DNA of 64,000 nucleotides, from the NCBI RefSeq assembly GCF_011386835.1, contig NC_088796.1, positions 89,201,468 to 89,265,467 on the forward strand. The letters run 5' to 3'. How positions within the stretch are numbered: the first letter of the stretch is position 1; each line of letters opens with the position of its first letter. The DNA is from Chrysemys picta bellii (lineage: Eukaryota > Chordata > Testudines > Emydidae). Below the pieces are notes generated by a model that had not been told where the DNA came from, did no database searches, and saw only the letters and a program-made list of their open reading frames with translations. Below are positions 1 through 12,200 of this stretch, one piece after another. The translations under genes and the position numbers were made by a program.

Positions 1-875
1 CCCTTTTAGATACCTGAAAACTGCTATCATGTCCCCTCTCAGTCTTCTCTTTTCCAAACTAAACAAACCCAATTCTTTCAGCCTTCCTTCATAGGTCATG
101 TTCTCAAGACCTTTAATCATTCTTGTTGCTCTTCTCTGGACCCTTTCCAATTTCTCCACATCTTTCTTGAAATGCGGTGCCCAGAACTGGACACACTACT
201 CCAGCTGCGGCCTAACCAGAGCAGAGTAGAGCGGAAGAATGACTTCTCGTGTCTTGCTCACAACACACCTGTTACTACATCCCAGAATCATGTTTGCATT
301 TTTTGCAACAGCATCACACTGTTGACTCATATTTAGCTTGTGGTCCACTATAACCCCTAGATCCCTTTCTGCCGTACTCCTTCCTAGACAGTCTCTTCCC
401 ATTCTGTATGTGTGAAACTGATTTTTTCTTCCTGAGTGGAGCACTTTGCATTTGTCTTTGTTAAACTTCATCCTGTTTAACTCAGACCATTTCTCCAATT
501 TGTCCAGATCATTTTGAATTACGACCCTGTCCTCCAAAGCAGTTGCAATCCCTCCCAGTTTAGTATCATCCGCAAACTTAATAAGCATACTTTCTATGCC
601 AATATCTAAGTTGTTAATGAAGATATTGAACAGAGCCGGTCCCAAAACAGACCCCTGAGGAACCCCACTCGTTATGCCTTTCCTGCAGGATTGGGAACCA
701 TTAATAACAACTCTCTGAGTACGGTTATCCAGCCAGTTATGCACCCACCTTATAGTAGCCCCATCTAATTTGTATTTGCCTAGTTTATCGATAAGAATAT
801 CATGCGAGACCATATCAAATGCCTTACTAAAGTCTAGGTATACCACATCCACAGCTTCTCCCTTATCCACAAGAC
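1..875 (-). mobile_element. CR1 LINE, reverse-transcriptase part, 5'-truncated
   Basis: A minus-strand reading frame of over 200 codons stays open across the RT palm: VDVVYLDFSKAFD (motif A), SGVPQGSVLGPALFNIFIN (motif B region) and FADDTK (catalytic YxDD-type box). It continues toward the CR1 thumb (LVRPQLE) at about 196 and past the left edge as typical CR1 3' sequence. Homology stops abruptly near 875, where the frame changes to unrelated sequence, as expected for 5' truncation during target-primed insertion. An open frame over this length suggests a relatively young copy. It is incomplete and cannot be autonomous. Confidence 0.93.
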
Positions 876-3800
876 AGCAATGATGCTGTCTTCGCAGGGA
901 CGCAGAGTTGCCTATTAGATTCCACAAACTTGTAGATGCACTGAATGAAAGGCCTGATGGAAGTCTCTCAAAAATGCTGTGCATGCTTATTAAATTAAGC
1001 CATCTTCTCAACAGCTGCCTCAAGATAAAAATCTCGTTGACAGTGGAATGACCAGGTCTAGCTACACTGAATCCCAGCCTTTACCACAATGTGCATTGCT
1101 GATTCAAGACATTAAGATAGAAGTGATGATTTTCCCTGGAACTGACAATAACTTAGTACCATTATAGTTGCTATATTTGGCCTTATGGCCTTTACACGAA
1201 CTTCTAAAATTAAAAATAGCAGCAAAAATTACAAGGATGTTTGTATTCCCTTGTGCTTACATAGGTGGTAATGGTTATTGTACGTATGTGAAGATCTTGC
1301 ACATTGTGCACCCCTCCCCAAACCTAATATGATTAGCAAAAAAGCTCAGAAGTATTCAGATACTTTTGCAGAAGAACTAGAATCTGTGAATTTTGAATGC
1401 TTGGGGCTGGCAATTCTGCTTTAACAGATGGAAAATTCTTTATATGAAAAATGACACACATCTACTTTAAAATAATATTGTGACATCATTCAAATATAGC
1501 TTTTCTCAGCCTTTGTTACTAAAGTTCACTAGGGAGATGTTTGTTCCTCAAAGATTTCTTCTTTTGGAAACCATCCCTGATCCAGTAGTAATTTCCCCAC
1601 ATTGCTGCTGGATGACTTCTGCTGATGGGAATCATTTTGGGGTTATTTTTCCTGTTATGGAGTGCCTTCTGACCGATACTCTGAGTTGTGGCCTTCAGGG
1701 ACCACCAGATCTCAGCAAACTGGAGGTAGCTGATTAAACAGGAAAGTATAAGAGCTGTGTTAAGATAGACTTGTGCTCCACTTGAAATTGTATGGCACCT
1801 TATTCTGGACCATAGTTTGCTATTCAAACCTTTGGATGGAAAAATACATCGTAAGTTATGAGATGCAACACTTACAAACAAAAATCAGCAGCGGGCATTG
1901 AGACACTATGGTGAGGGAGGCGATTTAAGAATCTAAATAGTGTTGGCTTCCTGTTACACCCCAATGTACTTTTTAAAAACCATGTTAAGATTTGTTTTCC
2001 TTGAAAAGGCTTGACAGACCAGGTTTATTATGTACTTTTATATATTTTATTTAAAAAATTTGCTCCAGTTTGAAATTAATCCTTGGATGTTTTAAACACA
2101 ATGCTCCAGAAAGTGGTTAACACTATTTCAGATGTTAATGTAGACAGAATCCCAGCGAGCACTTTCTTGTGGTTGGGTTGTTGCCAGATTTCCTGTCTAG
2201 TAGTGATGGCTGCGGCTAGTGCTGGGTCCTGTGGGACCCATTTGCCCTTACTTTCCACAGTGAAGATACCTCTGTTTGCATCTCTGAACGTACAGCTCTG
2301 TAATGCTAGGTACAGCACCTCCCTCTCTATTTTTGGCATCTATTCATGTTCCATTTGTGCTCCTCAAGAAGCACAGTCAAATAATGTCACCAGAAAAATG
2401 ACATTACACTCTGCCTAATGCATAGACATCAGCGCTTATGATATTTTGAAGTAATGTGAACTTTTGCATTTTACAGTTCCTTCCCTTTGGTAGATTTCCT
2501 CTGAACTGTGGGAAGATTGTTAGACCTCTGTTTTCAAAATGCTTTCCTTTAAATGGTCCCTTCTAAAATGCAGGCCTTTAACATTCAGTAATAGAATACT
2601 CCCTAGGGTCTGATGTTAAAACTACAAGGCCAGCATTGTAGCCCAAGTTATGTGAACATTAACAATCTGGGCTCTATGCTATCCTCTACTTTTGTGAACA
2701 GAGAGTAGCACGTTCCTGCATACTAGCACTGGAAAGTGTGTGCGCACTAGCCTGTTACACCTTCCAACTCGCCCATGGAAACCGTTTGTGATGTGACACG
2801 TGTTCAGTCTCTGCCGCTTCAGATGAGGGGGATGATTTCCATGGCCCCATGATCCCACCTTCTCCCTCTCTCCCTGCCACCATGTTGGTGATCTTAGCAC
2901 AAGATCACACTGACTAAGCTGACATGGGTTCCCGCAATGCAGACTGGAAACCCTCTTGGAGAGGGAAAGCCGATGGAAGGATGGTTGCTACAGGAGCGTG
3001 CTGCTCTGCAATATTGACCTTGGCCTCCAGTGGAAATCCAGTGTACAATGGTTCTGTGGACTAAACTCCCTGCCATTGTGGGGATGGAGGGCAACCCTGC
3101 CTTCTATGGTGAAGGAGGAAGAAACGGAGTCCAGTTCAGTTTCCTTGTTCCTAGGAGGGAATGATGTGCATAAAAGAACACTTAGTCCTTTATGGGAGAG
3201 CTTATAAATTAGTACATTACTCCCTTTCTTCTTTCATACCCATGCATTTTAAAGTGCTTTGACTGAGAAGAGTAATGGCTTTACAAATGGGGAAAGCTCT
3301 CAGAAGAAATGCTCTCTTGCACAGAAATTCCAAGCTCTCAATTTTGGCAGTTACATGCAATATGGTTAGCTAACTCATATTTCAGGCTGTTCCATGAATG
3401 ATCAGCATTTCAACAAAAACCTGATTGAAAACCAAAAGTATCTGATGTGAGAGAGGGGGGATTTTTATTTATTTATGTTTATGTTTTTGCAGGGCCCATG
3501 ATGTGTGGGGGAAATAGGGAGAGTTCCATGGGCCTGGGAGAGAACAAATCTTTGGGCTGTAGATAGCTTTTACCAGAACAGACTCTCAGGTAACATGCAA
3601 GGCCAATCTATTGCTGCAGTTCTTTACTAGATGTATTGCCTTTTATTTCATTGTCCTACTGTCTGTGTGACAGTGGATGAATAACTTTCAGGAGTTAATT
3701 ATGCACTGGATTAGTTGCATATCAAATATGTATTGCCATGATGGCAGATAGAATAACACAGAAGATTTTTGGAAAAGAATTGTGAGATCAAGCTCAATAG

Positions 3801-4415
3801 AGCCCATCTGCAACTGAGATCCTTCTCCCTCCACTTCCCCAAGGACCTGCAGGATAGCAGCTTGCAGGGTGGCCTGCTGAGCAGGCTGACAACATCGGGG
3901 CTACCCCTAGCTCTTGAACAGGGTTAACTGGGATGAAATCTACTTAAAATGGGTCAGATGCTGTCAACATCCGTGCCCTGTTGTGGCTTAGGGGTGTTAG
4001 GAGCTTTGCCCTACCCTAGTGTCTGGCAGAGAAAAAGCACCATGCCTTCTCTGAGGAGAGGCAGACTCTATATAGGGACCCCTTTGAGGTCAGCACAAAA
4101 GACTTCTCCATCTTAATACATACACCTGATGCCCCAGGGTGGCTGGAGTTGGGAGGAGGGGTTGTTGAGGTTGTCTCCTGGGTATTAGCAGGAGAGTCAC
4201 TGGTTGCTAGGGGTAGATGGCTGTTCAGGCAGCTGGCTGCATGAGGATCCACCTGAGATGAAGGCAGTAGAGCTGGTTGGGAATTTTTCAACAATTTTTT
4301 TGTTGGAAAGTGCTCCATAGTCAAACTGGAAATGTTTTCCTTTTGTAGGAAGTATCATCTAAACTTTTTTGGGTTTCACAGTGGAATTTTGGGGGTGGGG
4401 ACAAGAGACCATTGT
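876..4415. other. No gene recognised; probable GOLM1 upstream intron
   Basis: Mixed AT-rich DNA without a convincing exon. Minus-strand open stretches at 1519-1881 and 2076-2339 resemble no family I recognise and show no splice-site logic. A GA-rich patch occurs near 2820-2880. Confidence 0.4.
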
Positions 4416-4417
4416 AG

Positions 4418-4551
4418 CCAGTAGCCCAGAGGTTATGGCACTCAGCTGGGATGCAGGAGATATGAGTCTCTCTGCTGTGCCTGAATCAGAGCAGGAACTT
4501 GAACCCAGATCTCCCACATCCACTGTGAGTGCCCTAACCATCAGGCTGTAG
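4418..4551. repeat. tRNA-like SINE-head inverted pair
   Basis: The left part (GTAGCCCAGAGGTTATGGCA) and the reverse complement of the right part (TACAGCCTGATGGTTAGGGC) form inverted arms of about 45 bp. On the minus strand TGGTTAGGGCACTC resembles an A box and GGTTCAAGTTCC a B box of a tRNA-derived SINE. The same modules occur at 30.24-30.45 kb. The repeat-family name is not known to me. Confidence 0.6.
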
Positions 4552-7500
4552 AGCCCGTCTCTCTTCCATTCTCAGTCTTTCCTGTTAGAACTGTTCAAAT
4601 TTTCAAGGATTAATCTAGATTTGGCAAATCACTTATGGCAATTCAGACAGAAATAGACTGAAGAGAACAGGAAGCTTACATGAAGTCTCAATGAAGACAG
4701 ATAAGGAATCAGAATTTCAAAAGGGCCCTTTTGAATCCATTAAACAATTTTTTAAAGGAGACTAATATCCTCTCTAGTTATCACTCAGCATTCACAGCAT
4801 TTAGGATGTGCACAGGTCCACCATTTTCTGTTTAAACAATAACGGGGAAAAATATCAGTTATATATGCTCTAACCAGTGTTTGGATAAACAGTTAGTGCA
4901 TGTTCTAATTTTTTGTTGTGTTTGAATTTAAATAATCAATTTTAAAATTCAAAATAGGAACACTAAGTAGTTTTAAAAAGAATACTTACAACAGCTTTGT
5001 ATATTGGATGTGGAATACATTTCCCCATTGCTTATTCACAGCTTTTCACAATGGCCACAATTGTTCTTCATACCTCCCTTGGGGAAAGGTTCAGTTCATA
5101 TTGCATGCATCTGAGATATATACCTATCAATATGCTTTGTTTTAGTTCAGTTAGTGAGAAACCACAATGTGGAGAGAGGAAAATGATGTTGTCTTTAATA
5201 CCCCACTGTTGTCTCTATTACTAGTCCTATATGTTTCGGCATTTATAAATGTGTATATTAAATACTTTTCACCTACATTAAATATGCATATTTACAGACT
5301 GTATTTACTCAGCTTTCATTGTTAATTGGTCTGAGCCGTTTAGTGTTGGTCACCTGAACATTAGAAAAAAGCAATAAATAAACTTCAGCATAAATACCCA
5401 CAATTTTTCATTCTATCTTATAAATCAGTTTCTTAATGGAAGTACAAACACATCCTTATTTTGGAGATGTGAAAGAAAGTACTACCCCTTTAAGGGACAG
5501 GCTGGAGCCTACAGCCTGGGAATAATCCAGCAGGCAGTGCCCCACCCTGGGACTGAGCTATTTAAACACAGGAATGGGAAACTGAGGAGAGAGGGGAGTA
5601 GAAGCAAGGCAGGTTACAGAGAGTAGCGGTTTCTCTTTCTGGCATCAGGAGACCAGCCTAACCTGATTCAGAGACTTGAGTATGGATGTTAAATTTGGGA
5701 GCACTGAACCGAGATCATGATGAACTGTTTGTGGTAATAATTCCTATCCTGAAGCCTTATTAAAAAGGGAATGTGATATGTGTGTTGGCTTCTCTTTGTC
5801 CCATCTGTTAAAGCAATTCTATTGCTGCCCCAATCAGGGGAAGTTGCAGGGGGGCATATATACGTGTACCCCACGCAGCACACCTACACGCTTTCACAGA
5901 TTCGTGCTGAAAATCTTTCTATTATGCCTTCTACAAAATCAAATAGCAGTAATTTCATGTGGGATTGTGCATTGCAATAGTCCTGTTTAATTTTACTGTT
6001 ACCCTGTTGTTTGCTATGCCAAATTCTCCATTTTTAAAATGGTCCATGGAACATGAGCCAAACTGACCCTTGGCATATGGTGTTTTTATCTGAAAACATT
6101 TCTATTTCCCTGGGTTACATGATTGGAAGAAAAGAGAAGTTAACTTCTGCACTCAATAATTTTGTCTCCTCATAATTACATGAGCAGTTTCATATTAGAA
6201 ATTTTGAAAATTTTCAGCATCATTAAGTAATAATATGGACTAGTCCCTTTGGATATTTTGAGAGGGTGTCCAAGGTACAATCAAATTATTCTGACTTAGA
6301 AAAGAAAATGCAGTACACTTGCATTAATTTGGTTAGTTTTTAAATACCCTTTTATAGATATTTTTGACATGTGATCTTGAAGCACACTGCTCAGTACTGA
6401 CACTATTGATTGGCTGCCTTTTTTTTTGGTGAAAGATTATAACATCTATCAGATTCATAACCTGATTTTTTGGTTTAGTTCAGTCACTCGTGTTGAGCAG
6501 GTTTCTTTTCCTTCTTAGAAGCAGATTAAGAAAAGATAAATATATTATCTAATTCTGTAGTACATCTAGACTCAAATTGTAAATATTTGACTATTAGGAA
6601 GCTCATATGGTTGTAAAAGACTCTTTAGTCAAATCTTTGTAATAACCTGAGCCCCTCAAGCCTAATGCAAAAAATTGTGTACAAAGAGAATAATCGATAA
6701 ATGTTATATACAGTACTCATAAAATATAATGTAAAACTCATAAAATATTAATACCCAAATGTTAATGAATATGGTAGAAATCTACAAAATGACATTTAAA
6801 GTTGTCTATCACTTTGTCCTTGGATCATGTTGTTTGGTCATGTTATTTTAGAGGCCTTAAGTAAGGGAATAATGCTATGGGCCTTATCCTCATCTCGTTT
6901 ACACCAGTTGTATGTTGGGTGTTAGTCTGACCCCATTCTGATAGGGATCCTCCAGGCAATAAGGGTCAGTACTAGTTTGAATATCAGTAAATGTGAAGGT
7001 GAAATATATTCTATTTTCCTTCCCTCTCCGGTAGCTATTCCTCTGCATATTTAACTAATCATTCAGAGATTTCTTTAAGGTAATCTCTGTTTTATTTGGC
7101 CACTCAACAAATATGTTCTTGAATATTGGTTTTCTGATTTGCTGTGAAATAGCAACACTGTGGGCAAAATTCACCCATAAGTCTTTTTATGTCAATAGCG
7201 TTGCACCTGCTTACAACAGTGGTGAACTTTGTTAGCATTAAAAATTGTATTGAGCAATCATACTTCTGTGCAAACTTAGAAGGCCACGTGCTCCCGGAAC
7301 TTCTTTGCCTTTCCATATCCAATGTCCTATTGCATGCTGTTTTCCCTCTTCCTTCTGCTACTAATATGGTGTGGGGGGAGGAGGAGGAGGAATAAGAAAA
7401 AAGGTAACTTAAAATAAGTACCTTCCATGTTAAGCTATGTAGTGCCACCATTTTTGTGAAGGGTGCAGGAGTTGACCAGGTGGAGGGAGAAAGATGAATA

Positions 7501-7814
7501 AGCACTACTGTATGAGAGGTGTAGGCCAGAACATAGCAAGTTTGTGGTGTTTGTGTTTTCATAATAGTGTCAAAAGGAATGGAGAGTTTGTACAGTACTG
7601 AGTATGGGATGGGGTGGCGGGAAGTAAAAGCCCATGAGCCAGAGGAAAGTTATACAAACATCGCAGTGTCCCCCTGTGGTTCGGTTTCATCCTCCAGCTC
7701 TACATAGAGGTGGTTTGGAGCTTTACCACTCTGGTTTGCTGGGCTCGCTGCATCACCCACATCCAGGATTTGTGGTTCAGTCAGGGAATCCACATCAAAC
7801 TCTGGTATGGTGGT
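4552..7814. other. No gene recognised; probable GOLM1 upstream intron
   Basis: AT-rich sequence with no exon I can support. It includes a candidate promoter-like or LTR-like block near 5480-5770, an old repeat near 6880-6990 and a GAGGAGGAGG patch near 7379. Confidence 0.4.
5482..5770 (+). other. Unclassified LTR-like or promoter-like block
   Basis: The block contains CCCCTTTAAGGG, then GGGACTGAGCTATTTAAACA (TATA-like), then a GA-rich leader and a CAG-rich start. GC content and element order differ from the surrounding AT-rich DNA and resemble an LTR U3/R segment. I cannot name a family or find both ends. Confidence 0.25.
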
Positions 7815-8040
7815 AAGTATCAGAGGGGTAGCCGTGTTAGTCTGAATCTGTAAAAAGCAACAGAGGGTCCTGTGGCACCTTTAAGACTAACAGAAGTATT
7901 GGGAGCATAAGCTTTCATGGGTAAGAACCGCACTTCTTCAGATGCAAGACTTGCATCTGAAGAAGTGAGGTTCTTACCCACGAAAGCTTATGCTCCCAAT
8001 ACTTCTGTTAGTCTTAAAGGTGCCACAGGACCCTCTGTTG
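7815..8040 (+). mobile_element. TTAGTCT-family retroelement with inverted duplication and 13-bp target duplication
   Basis: The copy is bounded by direct repeats CTGGTATGGTGGT at 7802-7814 and 8041-8053. After ~42 bp of unique head (GGGTAGCCGTGTTAGTCTG), sequence 7857-7948 is followed after one base by its reverse complement at 7950-8041, with two mismatches in 92. The family is the turtle repeat I know as a tRNA-type (Cry) SINE. Its termini also resemble Penelope-type elements, which frequently carry inverted terminal repeats. The variable-length duplication argues for target-primed retrotransposition and not a DNA transposon. Confidence 0.8.
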
Positions 8041-8041
8041 C
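7857..8041. repeat. 92-bp near-perfect inverted repeat (hairpin)
   Basis: Arms 7857-7948 and 7950-8041 are separated by a single base and differ at two positions (C/A in the AGTG-GG block, T/C in CCCA-GAAA). A transcript would fold into one long hairpin. Confidence 0.95.
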
Positions 8042-8441
8042 TGGTATGGTGGTGTCACTTCTAGCAAACATATGGTCAAGCTCTTCATAGCAAGAGCAGG
8101 CTGTAGTTAAATTGTACAGTTAAATTGTGTTTCACATGTCTGTGGCCACTCAGAGCTCCTTTTCCTTACTGCAGCACTGCAGAGAGTCTTGGTTATGCCC
8201 CTTTCTGAGCAGTGTTGATAGTATCTGCTTGTATACCTGTGCCAAGATACAGATAGGCAAAATAAAGCTCCTCTCACCAGAGCTCAATAAAGTCCAGAAT
8301 CTCAGTCTGGGACCATGGTGCAGCAGCAGGAGGCAATGTACGGTGTGGTGGGGGGAGTAATCAGGAGTATGACACAAAAGTATGTGTGAACTCACCACAA
8401 ATTGGAATTACAAAGAACTGCACCTGGTTATATGCAGCTAT

Positions 8442-8775
8442 TTAAATGGTGATGTGACATCCAGTTAGGATGACCCTGGAGCTGTAGAGAGGACACAGCT
8501 GACCCAGGGAGCCAGAAAGCAGCATGGGATACTGGCAGGAAGATCTGACAGATGCACAACACTTGTTACAGGATGTGGTTATAGTCACACCTGCTTTGCC
8601 ATGGGTAAACTCAATCCAGATCCAAGTAAACCTGCTTCCAAAGCTGGGTTTAATAACACACATTAAAACACTAGATAATATACAACAAAACATTTTGTTT
8701 GTGGACGAAGACATTTTAACAGGAAACATCTCAAGTTGACCTGCAACAAATTTGAAGTGTAGACAAGTCCTTATA
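8442..8775. mobile_element. Probable MITE fragment with GTCTACACT-type right end
   Basis: The right end reads GAAGTGTAGACAAGTCCTTA, whose complement (TAAGGACTTGTCTACACTTC) matches the termini of the MITEs at 33.05 and 61.8 kb. A matching left end is not clear, so the left boundary is approximate. Confidence 0.4.
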
Positions 8776-10920
8776 CATGGCTGATTGTAACATAAACCTC
8801 TGAGCCACTACACCTGCAGGCAGAGCTTTAATTGATTATGGTCTTTCTAGTTTAATTACAGTTCAAAATGACTTTGAATGTATTGTGACATTTTTCAGCT
8901 GGGCCAGAAGTTAGCCTTATATTTACAATAGATTTAGTAGTAAAGTAATGGACTTGTCAGTGTTCCTCCTCCAGTCTGGTTTTTATGTTGTCTTAAAAGA
9001 GGCTTTTATTTCTTTCATAGAGAAATGGGCTTCAAACACAGCATTCATTAACCAGAAGTTCTCAGATGGTCTGTGGATCCCATGCTGGTGGTCTGTGCAA
9101 AGCTGGCTGATCATGTGTTACAGGGTCTCTCATGTTCCAGTGTCTAAACTGCATTAAAAGAAGCTAAAATAAACTAAATACTTTCCCTTAAGCAACTGCT
9201 GTTGAAATCTCATCCTTGGGGAAAGTACATCATCAACAGAGATGGTCCACATACTCATAAATGGGAGCGGAGATTCTCTTTTCAAATGTATTTGCATTAT
9301 GAACAAGTTTGAGAATCCCCGCATTAGGCCAATACTTAGGTTTCCAAGGCATGGAAATTCAGATCACATGTGAATTAAGAATATCGTATTGAAAATTTCT
9401 GCCTTTTCACATATGTAGTAAAATGGCTGACAAGAGAAAAGGGGTTAATGTACAATGATTGCTGTAGCGAGTTATAGCAACCCCTGCCCAGAGTGCATTT
9501 TATTCCATTCATACTGCCAAATGTTTCTTTACTTGTAATTGAATGTAGTGATAATACATATGCTAGATTGACGGCAATGATGACAAAAATCCTGTGTCCA
9601 CAGAACACACACAGCGCAAGCGCGTGCACACTGCTTTGCAGGTTTGGAAGGATAGTTCATTCTTTATGCCCACTGTCTCCTTGGTGCCTCTTTTGAGACT
9701 GTTGACAAATGAGCCGATTGTGGTGATGTTTTTTGTGATGTGTTCTGTGGCTCACTTCTGGAATAAGATGAACTGAAACCACTGACTGCTGTCATGCAGA
9801 ATAGTTGCCAGAAGCTGTAGACTTTTAATGTCCAACAGCCTTGACCACAGTCCAAACACTGAGCTAGAGGTAAAGGGCTTGGTCTCCCATTATCAATTGT
9901 CTGAATCATTCAGTCAGTTCCAAAGAGTTGTTTCATTCAGCGTTTAATTTTATTGAGAACAGGCTGTAACTTCTAGAGAGAATAAATGCTAAAGTTCGGT
10001 GGAAAACTGTATGGCTTAAATGCTCCATTATTGTCTTGAAAATTGCTTTAGACTTTTTTCACACAGCACTCTTGTTCAAAAGTGTAAAATGAGTCTGCAG
10101 CATACCGACAAGCCTAAAAGAAATACAATAGAGAAAATATGTTCAGTGACCTTGAAAGCCTTGGGGGAAAAAATTAGTTCACCTGTTGATGTTTTACTCT
10201 CATGACCTAGGATTGAAAGGCTATGTGGCTAGCATGCCTATTCAAATCATTTTCAAAGTGCTGAGAGAGAAGAGCATAAAGACACTAGAATTGAAGAATG
10301 TTGCCAGACAAATGGTGGGTAGATCTGTGTGGTGAATGGTGAAGGAAGGGAAATTTTAGGGTTTAATTTAAACAAATAACATTCAATAGCCACCAAATAT
10401 GTAAACATAAGGCACATGGTTATCTTCTCACTGATCTCTCCTGAGTCTCTCCAACACACTTTCTTGTCTTTGTCTCATTACTGTACACTCTATGAGACCA
10501 GAGCTTGTGGTATTTTGAGAACTACTGCAGTCTTAACTAATAAACTATAATAGTAATCAGTCTAATTAATGTCTGATCAGTTTAATTGCTTATACAGCAA
10601 CTTTTCCCCTAATGTGAAAACTACTCTGAAAATACAGATAAATTACAAAATGTTATTTCAGTCAATTGCTTTGGTATGTTTTGTTTTGTTTTGTTTGTTT
10701 GTTACCATTTCTTGTTACAGTGCTTCTTTATGTCTTAGATACACTGTGTACAGTCAGTGTTGAAAGCAGATAAACCAATTTTTCATTTTTCGGATCTGTG
10801 TTAGCCTGGTTTTAATACAGCATTGGCTGTTGTCATGGGAAATGCTGAAGGAATTGACAGATAACATGGAATGTTACAAGGGAATGCCTTTCTGGAGGAT
10901 ATGCTTTAGCCAAATGAGTT
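8776..10920. other. No gene recognised; probable GOLM1 upstream intron
   Basis: AT-rich sequence without supported exons. Simple TTTTG repeats occur at 10678-10700. Confidence 0.4.
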
Positions 10921-10924
10921 ATTG

Positions 10925-11022
10925 GGTTCAATACAGGGGTAACTGGGTGAGACATAATGGCCTGTGATATACAGGAGGTCAGAACATACCGAATAGACCC
11001 TTCTGGCCTTTTCTGTGAAACT
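10925..11022 (+). mobile_element. CR1-type LINE 3' end fragment
   Basis: The sequence GGTAACTGGGTGAGACATAA, then GGCCTGTGATATACAGGAGG and CCCTTCTGGCC is the characteristic 3' UTR of an old CR1 subfamily in sense orientation. Confidence 0.75.
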
Positions 11023-11499
11023 AGAAAACTCTCTTGCAGGAATTACTGTTCTCTTTAGGGTAAGTCATTCTCTGCCTACCAATTCAGTGATGTTGCTATA
11101 CATTCCATTGCTTTCTGTCTCCCCAATGTGGACAACGGTTTCTACACAGACATGCTTTTCTCCCAGCAAATCTCTGGCAGTCACTGTAGCAACTGTCATC
11201 CAGCTGGGAGACGCTTCCAACTTTGATGATGATAGTGCTGCTTTTTGGTCAGGCATGTGAAAACATGATTTACTTGCTTTCAACAGCACTGATTGTAGTC
11301 AGGAAGTCTTTCTGCTGAGTGGCTTGAGGGCTGCTGTACTCAGGCACGGCTTGTGTACAGAGTTGCTAAGCTCTGAATTCTCCTCTTCTAGAGGTTGTAT
11401 GCAATGCTTTATGTGCTGAATGAAATACCAAATCTAATCCTCCTCCTGGGTCTAAATTGACCTGGGCACAGGCCTGGCAGCCAGGCGCACCTGAGCTTC

Positions 11500-11665
11500 T
11501 CATTGTGGCTATTGACACTAACTTGTTCTCTGGCCTTTGGCCAAGTTGTTTACCTTTTGTGTGTCTATTTCTCCACATGCAAAATATGGGGAGATTGCCT
11601 GCCTACAACAGAGCAATCTGGTGAGGATTAGTTAATGTTGGTACAGCTCTTGAAAAATATAAAAC
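11500..11665 (+). mobile_element. MIR-type SINE remnant
   Basis: The run GGCCTTTGGCCAAGTTGTTT, then TATTTCTCCACATGCAAAAT, then GGTGAGGATTAGTTAATG follows the order of the MIR core and 3' segment (GACCTTGGGCAAGT…TCTGTAAAATG…GTGAGGATTAAAT). It is heavily diverged. Confidence 0.6.
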
Positions 11666-12074
11666 TCTAAGTATTAGTGCAGCAACATTAAGAAACAACC
11701 TTCTGGCCGTTGTAAACATTTTCTTGTAAATTATTAAACAGGATTTGCTGCAAACATTAAAGTGCTTTTACTAACCAGCGTTTCCTGATCGCTTTCTATA
11801 TGACCCTCTTATCATATTTTCACATTCTGGAGGGTACTGCAGCTTCACTAAAAGAGTCTTTTGTATGTGATGCATAAAGGATATGAAGTAATGCATTTTT
11901 TACCTGTGACTTAATAAGTGACCTTCCAATAACATGTACCTGTGCTTTCCCCTTTGAGATGATTACTACTCACCCTTACTACCATTCTGAGTAATATGAA
12001 ATTTAGCAGTCATTCTATAATGCTTTCAGAATGAAGCATATTCTTATTTCCATATTCAAAAATTAGGAAAATAA

Positions 12075-12200
12075 CATGGGAACATAGGGATTTCCATACT
12101 GAATTGGACTGCTGGACCATCTAATCCAGTAGCCTTTCTCCAACAATGGCCAGTACCAGATGTTTCCAGTATAAGAAATCCTGCAGTTGGAAGTTACAGA
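12075..12200 (-). mobile_element. CR1-type LINE 3' end fragment
   Basis: The sequence GGAACATAGGGATTTCCATA, then GGACCATCTAATCCAGTAGC and CAATGGCCAGTACCAGATG is the reversed 3' end of a CR1 subfamily. The same family recurs at 55.6 kb. Confidence 0.65.

Noticed and set aside
7815..8040. Classification as a DNA-transposon MITE because of its inverted arms
   Set aside because: The 13-bp duplication and the 12-13-bp duplications of family members fit target-primed retrotransposition better than a fixed-length cut.
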